64,000 bases of DNA from Onthophagus taurus. Lineage: Eukaryota; Arthropoda; Insecta; Coleoptera; Scarabaeidae. Shown here piece by piece: positions 45,575-54,700 of the stretch. The stretch spans positions 33,110,081-33,174,080 of the forward strand of contig NC_091971.1 of the NCBI RefSeq assembly GCF_036711975.1, given 5' to 3'. The translations under genes were made by a program, and so were the position numbers. Within the stretch, counting starts at the first letter, position 1. The number at the start of each line of letters is the position of its first letter. The notes beneath the pieces were generated by a model that saw nothing but the letters and a program-made list of their open reading frames with translations, searched no databases and was not told the origin of the DNA.

Positions 45575-48464
45575 ATCAACGGAGGCTATGAACCTCATGG
45601 AGAGACAGGCAGTTACGACGCGGACTGACCTAGCAATAATTTCGGAACCGAATAAGAGAAAGATTGAGATGGGTGGATGGTTTAAAAATAGTGATGGGGA
45701 TGTTGCAATAAAAATTTGGAACCAGGATATCAAGGTTAACAAATGGATGGAGGGAAATGGATATTTGGCGCTGGCGACTAACGTGGGACTTCTGGTGGGA
45801 TGCTATCTGACTCCAAACGAAACAATCATGGAATTCGACAGAAAGCTGAGTGACTTGGGAAGAAGTGTGGATGGGTTCAGAGAAAGAGAAATTGTAATGG
45901 CTGGAGACTTTAATGCTAAACACAACCACTGGGGATCAAAGAGAGAGGACGAGAGAGGCAGGATGGTTTGGGAATGGATGGCGGAGAGGGACATGGTTGC
46001 GGTAAATAGAGGGGACAGACCGACTTGGAAAAGGGGAAGTCAGGAGTCCATAATAGACCTGACAATTTGCAGGAGCACACAAATTAATAATTTTGAGAAA
46101 TGGCGAGTGGAGGAGGAGGAGGAAAACCTCAGCGACCACCAAAGCATATACTTCAGCGTCAGAATGCATCACAAAAGAGAACCCTGTAGAACAAATAGCG
46201 AGGGCAGATGGAAAAGAAAGCAGGAATTCGTCAAAAAATTTGAAGAAATTCTGCATAAAGAGTGTCTGAAAAGGCGCAAAATGACCCCAGAAACACTAAC
46301 AGAGGCAACTACAAAAGCATGCAACGTGGCCTATGGAAAAAGAAGAAAGACCAGGATTGAAACAGGAAGGTTATACTGGTGGAACGAGGAGGTAAAGAAG
46401 GCAAGGCAGAGGGTAAATAAGTGCAGACGAGTTGCAACAAGAGGAAGCAGAAGCGGCGGTGCGCCGAGAGAGCTGGAGGGACTGGAGACTGAATACAGGG
46501 AAGCAAAGAGACAATATAGAAGGGAAATTAAAAGGGCAAAGAAAAGAGCATGGAGAAATCTGTGTAACGAGTTGGAGACTGATGTTTGGGGGGATGCCTA
46601 CAGGATAGCGCTGAAAAGGACGAAAAACATATGTAAAGTTGTCCTCGACGAAGTTGAAGTAGTGAACGTAATCAAAGAACTCTTTCCTGATGGGGAGGAC
46701 AGCACGTGGAAGATAAAAAGGCTGGCAAAAATAGAGAGAGAGGTGACGGAAGAGGAAGTGAGAGAGACCGCTGAAGGCATAAAAAGTAAAAGAGCACCGG
46801 GTCCTGATGGCTTAACACCGGAGGTGATGAAAGATGTCGTGAAGCTGGAAGCAAAAAAACTGGCAAAAATGTATGATCAACTGCTGAGAGAAAATAGATT
46901 TCCCAAGATATGGAAGGAGGGAAAACTTGTGCTGATAGAAAAGGGCGATCCAAAGAATAAAAAGTTCAGACCGCTGTGCTTACTGAACTGTTTCGGAAAG
47001 CTGTATGAGGGATTGATTAGAACGAGACTGCTGGAAGAACTGGAAGCAGGGGGAGGACTCGCAGAGCACCAATATGGTTTCACCCAGGGAAAATCCACCG
47101 AAATAGCTGTAGGAGAAGTGCTAAAGAGAGCAGACGCCACGGAGAAGTTTAACAGAGGAAAAAAAAGGAAGTGCTTGCTGATCACTATCGACGTTAAGAA
47201 CGCGTTTGGTACGGCGACCTGGGGTAAAATCATAGAGGAAATGGAAGAGAAGGGAATTACGGAAGGATTGATTAACGTTATAAAGGAATATCTATCCGAA
47301 AGACAAGTGATATACGAGGGAGGAAGATATGGAATAAAAAGAGGAATTCCGCAAGGGTCAGTACTCGGTCCTACTTTATGGAACATCTATTTCGACAAGA
47401 TTGTGAGATCGCAGGAAGGGAAGGACAATGTAGACATAATAGCGTATGCGGATGACCTAGCATTGGTCATTACAGGATGGAAAGATGAAGAACTTACGGA
47501 AGTCGCACACCGAACGCTAGAGCACATAGCACACATGATGAAGGGATTGGGTTTGGAAATGGCGCCGGAAAAGACAGAGGCGGTGCTACTAAAGAGCAGG
47601 AAGACAAAGACCGAATTAGAATTGAAAGTGGGAAACTGTAGTATAAGAACAGGACAAGCGATCAAGTACTTGGGGGTAATGCTGGGGAAGGACGTAAGAT
47701 GGCGTGAACACATCAGATATGTCGTACAGAAAGCCCAAAACACAACTAGGGCATTATACAGAGTTATGGGAGCGACGTATGGACCCAGCATAGAAAAGCG
47801 CAAGATGATAGGTGCGGTTATATGGGCGCAGGTTTTTTATGCGTGCCGAGCATGGAGGGACGCCCTGAAGACCAAACGGAACGTAGAACAACTTACGAAA
47901 ATACAGAGAGCAGTCATGATAAGAATAACGAGCGCGTACAGGACCACGTCGAATGCAGCATTGCAAGTACTTGGGGATATGCCACCGATCGACCTATACG
48001 TGAAGAAGAGATTGGACCGGAACGTGGGCGAGACCAGAGACCTCATCGATAGAGAGTGGCAACGGAGATGGGAGAGCACCAAAGATGTTGCGAGATGGAC
48101 AAAGAGATTGGTGCCCGTTTTATCTGTGTGGCTGAAGCGAGATTGGGGCGAGACGAACTATTATATGAGCCAGTTTATGGGGGGACACGGGTGCTTCAGA
48201 AGTTATTTGCACAAGTATAAGAGAGCCTCCGACGACCGATGCATGTACTGCGATATGGAGGACGACGTAGAACACACGTTCTTCCAGTGTAGTAGGTGGG
48301 AAGACCTTCGAATGGAAATGGAGAGAAAGGTGGAAAAAAGGTTGACTCCAGAAAACTGCGTACAGACCATGATAGAGAGTGAAAGTAATTGGGCAACAGT
48401 GCAGAAATACATCAGAGAGGTTGTCAGCACAAAGGAGAAAGAGGAGAGACGAGAAAAGATATAG
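45534..48464 (+). CDS. E7 ORF2, endonuclease / reverse transcriptase
   Basis: 976 residues from ATG 45,534, which lies inside ORF1. QLNVNRS, GDFNAK near 123, SDH near 199; APGPDG near 420, IDVKNAFGTATW, GIPQGSVLGP, YADD near 636; C-terminal CMYCDME...HTFFQC near 902. Motif A reads NAFGTATW and PRPLCLLNCFGK-type spacing is used, as in E5 but unlike the NAFNSxPW of the other lineages. Open and complete; a candidate active copy. Confidence 0.93.
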   Translation: MPKKIKVLQLNVNRSTEAMNLMERQAVTTRTDLAIISEPNKRKIEMGGWFKNSDGDVAIKIWNQDIKVNKWMEGNGYLALATNVGLLVGCYLTPNETIMEFDRKLSDLGRSVDGFREREIVMAGDFNAKHNHWGSKREDERGRMVWEWMAERDMVAVNRGDRPTWKRGSQESIIDLTICRSTQINNFEKWRVEEEEENLSDHQSIYFSVRMHHKREPCRTNSEGRWKRKQEFVKKFEEILHKECLKRRKMTPETLTEATTKACNVAYGKRRKTRIETGRLYWWNEEVKKARQRVNKCRRVATRGSRSGGAPRELEGLETEYREAKRQYRREIKRAKKRAWRNLCNELETDVWGDAYRIALKRTKNICKVVLDEVEVVNVIKELFPDGEDSTWKIKRLAKIEREVTEEEVRETAEGIKSKRAPGPDGLTPEVMKDVVKLEAKKLAKMYDQLLRENRFPKIWKEGKLVLIEKGDPKNKKFRPLCLLNCFGKLYEGLIRTRLLEELEAGGGLAEHQYGFTQGKSTEIAVGEVLKRADATEKFNRGKKRKCLLITIDVKNAFGTATWGKIIEEMEEKGITEGLINVIKEYLSERQVIYEGGRYGIKRGIPQGSVLGPTLWNIYFDKIVRSQEGKDNVDIIAYADDLALVITGWKDEELTEVAHRTLEHIAHMMKGLGLEMAPEKTEAVLLKSRKTKTELELKVGNCSIRTGQAIKYLGVMLGKDVRWREHIRYVVQKAQNTTRALYRVMGATYGPSIEKRKMIGAVIWAQVFYACRAWRDALKTKRNVEQLTKIQRAVMIRITSAYRTTSNAALQVLGDMPPIDLYVKKRLDRNVGETRDLIDREWQRRWESTKDVARWTKRLVPVLSVWLKRDWGETNYYMSQFMGGHGCFRSYLHKYKRASDDRCMYCDMEDDVEHTFFQCSRWEDLRMEMERKVEKRLTPENCVQTMIESESNWATVQKYIREVVSTKEKEERREKI

Positions 48465-48677
48465 AAATGGTAAGCCGCCTGTGCGATGGTAAAAACCCGT
48501 GAGGGTAGTTCCGCGCAGGAGAGAGGCAGGAAAAAAAGGGGGGGGTTTTTAGTGGGTAGATGAGGGGCTGTCATTAGTCCCACACTCCCGGCCGAAGAAC
48601 AACATCTACTTCTTACAACAACTTTTTAAAGCGCCAACAGTAGGCCGGGGTGCATAACACATTTTCCCCTCCCCAGC

Positions 48678-48710
<33 letters not shown>
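48465..48710 (+). promoter_or_regulatory. E7 3' UTR with type B tail and poly(A)
   Basis: Short. AGTTCCGCG, a G-run then TTTTTAGTGGGTAG pairing with TAGTCCCACACT, CCCGGCC pairing with GGCCGGGG, GCGCCAACAG and ATTTTCCCCTCCCCAGCGC, then poly(A) 48,680-48,710. It is nearly the E4 tail. No AGGTAYG modules. Confidence 0.75.
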
Positions 48711-48713
<3 letters not shown>

Positions 48714-48765
48714 TTGGGTTGGGTTGGGTTGGGTTGGGTTGGGTTGGGTTGGGTTGGGTTGGGTT
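48711..48765 (+). repeat. TTGGG tract between E7 and E8
   Basis: Eleven perfect units, the longest tract between elements. Confidence 0.97.
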
Positions 48766-49117
48766 TCCCTCAGGGGCCCAGTGAGGAGTCACTGGGTACG
48801 GACTTAGCGAACCCGAGGCCGCCTGAGCTCGAGGAGCATACCTCGTTAAAAAACTGGGGTCCGGCTGGCCCGGCCGGTAGCACCCCACAAGGGTACCCAC
48901 CTGGGTTTACAGGTGGAGGAGCAAACCTCCTAAAAAAACTGGGGTCGCGTAGTCCCGGGCGACAATACCCCACGCAAAGTCCCTGCCGGGATGCAGGGAG
49001 CACGGGATAGTGTTTGGTGTTTAGTGTAATATGGCGTAGCAGTGTAGTCCTCTGTGAGTGTATACCTGCCGGTAGGTTAAAAACGGGGCGTAACCTAGGC
49101 GCCTGACATCTGGAACA
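48766..49117 (+). promoter_or_regulatory. E8 5' UTR with two copies of the RNA module
   Basis: CCCAGTGA...TCACTGGG, CGGACTTAGCGAACCCG, module a 48,830-48,886, CACCTG/CAGGTG, module b 48,915-48,972. The run-in with TACCTGCCGGTAGGT and GGCGCCTGACATCT matches E2 and E6. Confidence 0.7.
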
Positions 49118-49132
49118 ATGGTTAATGGATGA
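49118..49132 (+). promoter_or_regulatory. Four-codon upstream ORF overlapping the E8 ORF1 start
   Basis: ATG GTT AAT GGA TGA, with the ORF1 ATG (49,125) inside in another frame. Same layout as E2. Confidence 0.55.
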
Positions 49133-51740
49133 AAAGCCAGAAGCCTCGGATGGGCCCGCCGGCCAAACAGTGTCGCGGGCTACGCATGGGGAGGGGTCGA
49201 CCCCGCGTGATTACACAGACTACTGCATACAGGGCTCTGCAAGCCAGAGCATAGAGGGCTACGTGTTTAGACGTAGCACCCTCATTGGCCGCTCTCCAAC
49301 TAGGTCGGCCGAACGAAAAGAAGAAGCATCGAGTAATCAAGGAAATACGGAGAAGGAGTTAACAGCGTCTGAAGAATCTGAGGAGCCAGACACTGATCTA
49401 GACCAGACGTTTGTATCTGCCGAGGAACTAGAAACCAAGACGAGTGTGGGAGAGAAAATGATTGATCTGGTTAGCCCCGAAAAATCGAAGCAATACAATC
49501 AACTAGTATTTCCAAGCTTAGACGATTTAGAAGAAAATACACCTTTAAGGATGAGAAGCTGGTCTCTCGATGGTGGAGTGCTGAGACAGATGAGTATGGA
49601 GGAGGAGACGAATAGGGAGAGTAAGAAGAGGAAGATGGTACAGCGTGGAAGCGAAGAGGAGAGAGAGGAAGTAGAGGAAGACACCAGTATGGAGGGAGGA
49701 ATAAAAATGCCCACAAAAAAAACAAACAGAGAAAGAATGGAAGAAAGCTTAAAGAATAAAGAGCAAAGAAGAGTACAGACTGAAATAAAGACGAATATCA
49801 CAGAGGAACAACAAAAAATTAATAAACGAGGGAGCGAAGACGAAAAGAGAGAAGTAGATAAGATAGATAGAGAGAAGGAGGAACAGGAAATAAGGAAACG
49901 TGCCAAAAAAGTGGATAACAGTATAGAAGAAATGTTGAATCTGGTGAAAGTCCTCCGAAAGCACACCGAACAAAATACCAAAAGAGAAATTAAAGATACG
50001 GTAAAAAAAATGGAAAGATTGGCGGTGGTACTAGGTAGCAAAGAAACGAAAGAACTGCTAACATATGAAGGAACCAGAATAAAGCCGGGGGATGTAAAGG
50101 AGATGAAAACACAAGCAACACAAACAGAAAGAGAGAAGGATAGCGATGAGAGAGAAAGGAAGGAGCGAATGGAAAAAATAAGAAACGCGAGATCATTCAA
50201 GGAGTGGGAACAGGTAGTAGAACTAGAGTGGGAAGAAGGAAATTATGAAGTGACCAAGATAATAGAGGGAAACCCAGTGTGGCAGCAGGAAATAGATACA
50301 AGGGTGGTAATGATTGAGCCAGAAGATATAGAAATGGAAAGAGGCATACAGCGTCAATATAAAAAAGCGTATCCAATACTCGAAGAACTGAAAGAAGAAT
50401 GCGAAGACGTGGAAATGAGGAAGACGATGAAGGTGAGAGGGGAGAAAAGAGAAATAAGAGAAAGAATAATAAAAATACGAACAGGAAGAACAGAGAAAGA
50501 GATTTGGCAGACTTTAATCACCATAAGGAAAAAATCCGAAGGAGAGAGGGAAATTGCGATGCACCACATAACGGGAATAACATTAAAGAAGCTAAGGACA
50601 ATGACGGATATTATATTTAAGACATCGAAAACAACAGTAAAGATTTACACGACGTTAGCAAGAAGGCAGGAAGAAGAAAAAGACAAACGAAGTAGAGCGT
50701 TAAAAGAGGGCAGTGAGGGAAAAAAGAGCGAAAGAGCAACGTACGCCCTGATACTGCAGAGCGAAGGACCGCAAAGAACCTATGAAGAAATGGTGAAAGA
50801 TATTAAAATACAGATGAAGGGAAGAAAAGAAACAGAACTGATAGAGGGGATAAGACAGACAAGGGATGGAAGGGTGCTGATAACAACGAAAAAAGATAAG
50901 GAAGGAACAAAGGCGATACAGAAAATTCTGGAAGAACAAAAAGGACAGAAAGTAACGGAGGGAGGAGCAAAAAGCAGAAACACAATAATAAACCTGAAAG
51001 GAATGGATATAGCAACAGAGATGGCAGAGGTGGAACAAGCGATTAGAAAGAGTGCTGGAAGTGGTGTAGAGTTTAAAATGAGCAACTTTAGGCCATATGC
51101 GAAATGTATGCGAGCGATAACGATCGAAATAGGTAAAGAGGGAGCAGAATGCCTTATGAAGCAAAAGAGAATAAGGGTTGGGTTAACTATGTGCCAGGTC
51201 GAAAAGCGAAAACTGATAAGGAGATGTGTGAGATGCTGGTCCACGTCGCATCTTGTTAAAGATTGCACTGGAGAAGATCGAAGCAACAGGTGTTTTAATT
51301 GTGGTGAAAGAGGGCACCAGGCCAAGGAGTGTACTAGTGAAAAGAAATGCCTGGATTGTGGAATGATAGGGCACAGCGTAGGTGCGAGGGAATGCCCAAC
51401 AAAAAATAAAGGACCATGGGAAAGAAAGGTGGAAAAAAGAGCGATACCGACACTAGACAAACAACAGAGAGATATCGAAGAAAGAAGAGATCAGAATAGA
51501 GAAGAAAGCGATGAGATGGAGGTAAAACGACAAGCAGAGATTACTGAACAACGAAACGAAAAAGAAAAGAGAGTGGAGGAAGAACAACACGAGCAAAGAG
51601 TAAACGATGAAGACAAGAAAGGGAAAAAGGAGGAAGATCTACAATTTAAGAAGGTTGTAGGGAAGAGGACAGGGAACAAAGAGAGCAAAAAGGACACTCA
51701 AGGTATCTCAAAGCTCTCCCCGACTAGACAGACAAAATGA
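49125..51740 (+). CDS. E8 ORF1, Gag-like protein, longest of the array
   Basis: 871 residues. EASDGPAGQ, FRRSTLIGRSP, DLDQTFVSAEELE and RMRSWSLDGG with KKRK, all close to E2; a long charged insert; QNTKREIKDTVKKMER; TQT motif (TQATQTERE); conserved middle (EGNPVWQQE); three knuckles near 701-757 (CVRCWSTSHLVKDC, CFNCGERGHQAKEC, then CLDC...GHSVGAREC); and a highly charged tail ending SPTRQTK. The stop overlaps the ORF2 start as ATGA. E4 keeps only the last 44 residues of this protein. Confidence 0.88.
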   Translation: MDEKPEASDGPAGQTVSRATHGEGSTPRDYTDYCIQGSASQSIEGYVFRRSTLIGRSPTRSAERKEEASSNQGNTEKELTASEESEEPDTDLDQTFVSAEELETKTSVGEKMIDLVSPEKSKQYNQLVFPSLDDLEENTPLRMRSWSLDGGVLRQMSMEEETNRESKKRKMVQRGSEEEREEVEEDTSMEGGIKMPTKKTNRERMEESLKNKEQRRVQTEIKTNITEEQQKINKRGSEDEKREVDKIDREKEEQEIRKRAKKVDNSIEEMLNLVKVLRKHTEQNTKREIKDTVKKMERLAVVLGSKETKELLTYEGTRIKPGDVKEMKTQATQTEREKDSDERERKERMEKIRNARSFKEWEQVVELEWEEGNYEVTKIIEGNPVWQQEIDTRVVMIEPEDIEMERGIQRQYKKAYPILEELKEECEDVEMRKTMKVRGEKREIRERIIKIRTGRTEKEIWQTLITIRKKSEGEREIAMHHITGITLKKLRTMTDIIFKTSKTTVKIYTTLARRQEEEKDKRSRALKEGSEGKKSERATYALILQSEGPQRTYEEMVKDIKIQMKGRKETELIEGIRQTRDGRVLITTKKDKEGTKAIQKILEEQKGQKVTEGGAKSRNTIINLKGMDIATEMAEVEQAIRKSAGSGVEFKMSNFRPYAKCMRAITIEIGKEGAECLMKQKRIRVGLTMCQVEKRKLIRRCVRCWSTSHLVKDCTGEDRSNRCFNCGERGHQAKECTSEKKCLDCGMIGHSVGARECPTKNKGPWERKVEKRAIPTLDKQQRDIEERRDQNREESDEMEVKRQAEITEQRNEKEKRVEEEQHEQRVNDEDKKGKKEEDLQFKKVVGKRTGNKESKKDTQGISKLSPTRQTK

Positions 51741-54700
51741 AACCATTAAAGATCATGCAGTTCAACTGCAATAGGAGATGGGACACCCACGATCTCCTGG
51801 AAGCAGAAGCTCAGCATAGAGGGACCGATATATTGATTGGACAAGAGCCGAATGTAAGGAAAGCGCAGAAACTCAAAACGGACAAAAGAGGAGACGCATT
51901 TATTCAAATATGTACGACTTCAATAACACCAAAGAACTGGGAAGTTGGGGATGGCTTTCTTGGGGTATACCTGGAAAACCTCACTTTGTGGTCAGTCTAT
52001 TTCTCTCCAAACAGATTGGATACAGATTTCGAAGAGCTGCTTGACGATTTGGAAACAAAAGTAAGGGCAAGTTATAAACCAGCTGTGATATGTGGAGATT
52101 TTAACGCGAGGACGAGAATGGCGGGAGACGTTAGACATAACCGAAGAGGTCAATTGTTGGAGGAATGGATGGCAAAAAATAGACTGATACTGGTAAATGC
52201 GTATGGAATAACAACGTATAGGGGACCCAGAGGATCCTCAGTAATAGACTTGACACTGATATCAGAATATATGGCGAATTCAGTCGTGAACTGGGAGGTG
52301 AGGGAAGACGCTGAAATGCTAAGTGACCATGTCCTTGTATCCTTGTCAATTGCAACAACCATTCAGGCTACTGAAAGGATAAAGAAAACTGTAGGTTGGA
52401 AGGTTACAGATGAGAAGTTAAGTCTACTACGAGAAAATTTCAAGAATAACCCCCGAAAAGATTTAACCCCGGAATCTCTCATAGAAAGAATCACCAACGC
52501 ATGCAACAAAACGTTCAAAAGTAGATCAGCTGGCAATAAGGGTAGGCAACCGAAATATTGGTGGACACAGGAGATAGCGGAAGCAAGGAGAAAATGTATC
52601 AAAAAGCGAAGAGAGATGCAAAGAGGAAACAGAGGGGGAACAGACAGAAACAGCAATAGCGAGAAAAGGCAACAATATAGAAAAGCAAAGAAAGATCTCT
52701 CAATGATGATTAAAAAGTCGAAAGAGCAGAAGTGGAAGGACCTATGTAGTGAACTAGAACAAGATGTCTGGGGCACTGCATACCAGATTTTAACAAAGAG
52801 GCTGGGCACAAGGGGCATCGGACAACTAGATGAGGACACAATCAACAACCAGTATAGCAAACTCTTCCCCATAGTAACAGAAGAAATAGATAGAGTAGAA
52901 TTACCATTAACGATACAAAAAAAGGATGAACCATTCAGCAAAGAAGAGTTAAAGTTGACTCTTGGACAGTTAAAACAAAAGAAGGCTCCAGGAAATGATA
53001 AGATAACCAACGAAGTCCTTAAAGCGTGTGTCGAAGCGGACCCAGATGTCTTTCTACAGGTCTTCAACGGCTGTTTGGAGACTGGATGTTTCCCGGATGT
53101 TTGGAAGGAAGCTAAGCTACTGCTAATAGAAAAACCTTTAAAACCTGGTCAAACACAATCCTATCGACCCTTATGTCTTTTAAGCGTTGTGGGAAAGCTG
53201 CTCGAAAGACTGATCAATAAGAGATTGATGGATCAGTTGGAAACCACTGGAGCAGTAAGCGACTGTCAGTTCGCATACAGAAAAGGAAGGGGAACGGTAG
53301 ACGCGATAATGTCAGTAATAGATAGAATATCACTTACCAATAGGGGTTTTAGCGTGATGATATTAATAGATGTCAAAAACGCATTCAATTCGGTCCCATG
53401 GAGAGAGGTGAGGAAAGCGTTGAGAGAAGCAAAAGTAACGACACCAATAAGAAGTTTGTTAAACACATACCTATCACAGAGGAAAATCCTGCTACAAAAT
53501 GAAAAATGGCGACAAATGAGTTGCGGAGTACCACAAGGCTCAGTGATTGGAGGCACACTATGGAACCTATATTACAATAGAGTCCTTATCCTTGAACAGG
53601 AAGAGGGAGTTAGTGTGGTGGGATATGCCGATGACCTCGCTTTGGTGGTAGAAGGTAGAACACCTGAGATAGTAACCGAAAAGGCTGAGTACTCGATAAA
53701 AAGAGTTGCGGAATGCCTAGTAAGTATGGGTCTCCAAATGGAAGAATCGAAGACAGAGATCGTAATTCTGGAAGGTCGGAGGAAGTTTGATAAAATCACC
53801 ATCAAGATAGGTGACACAACGGTATCGAGTGAAAGGTCTATAAAATACCTTGGTGTGATCTTAGACAAGGGTTTACGAATGACGACACATATAAGAACCA
53901 TATGTGAAAAGGCAGCTCACATGCAAAATGTCTTGGCGAGACTAATGCCAAGGATAGGGGGCCCGTCGCAAAGGAAAAGAAGGTTGCTAGCATCGACGAT
54001 ATGCTCTGTAATACTTTATGCAGCCCCTGCGTGGGAGGGAGTAATAAAACATAAAAAGTACAAGAACATCATTCGAAGTATTGAACGTAAATGTACCATA
54101 GCGATTACGGCGGCGTACCGAACCGTAGCAACTGATGCGGCGGGAGCCCTGGCGGGATGCCCACCCCTGGACCTCCTCATATCAGAAAGAGCGAAGAACT
54201 GGAAGAACAAGGGCAGCACAAAGAAAGAAGTACACATTGAAATGTTGGAGAAGTGGCAGTCCAGGTGGAGGAATTACACAGGCTGGAGCAGCGTGTTCAT
54301 CAGCGATGTTGTAGCGTGGCAAGAAAAGGGCCCGCCTACAGACTATTACGTAACGCAGGCAATTACCGGACACGGCAGTTTTGGAAGCTATCTGAGAAAA
54401 ATAAAAAAACTAGAATCGGATATGTGTTGGTTTGGGTGCGCCGTACCAGACACCCCTGAACATACGATTTTTGGCTGCTCAAGGTTTGACAGAGAAAGAA
54501 AGATGGTGGAACTGCAGATAAACCGAAAAATAACGAAAAACACCGTAGCGGAAATCCTAGTAGAAGGGGAAAAAAGGGCTGAGTTGTTGGTAAGTTTTCT
54601 GAGGCAAACCATGAAAACGAAGGATGCAGAAGAACAAGAAATGAAGAGAAAGAAGAGAGAGGAAGAAGAAAATGGAAGCAACAGAGACTGCAGCGAGGAG

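Larger units (their letters stand above)
42959..48710 (+). mobile_element. E7: full-length SART-type telomeric retrotransposon
   Basis: 5' end CCCCGCAGGGG, single RNA module, both ORFs open, type B tail and 31-nt poly(A), telomeric repeats on both sides. ORF2 belongs with E5; the tail belongs with E4. Confidence 0.93.
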
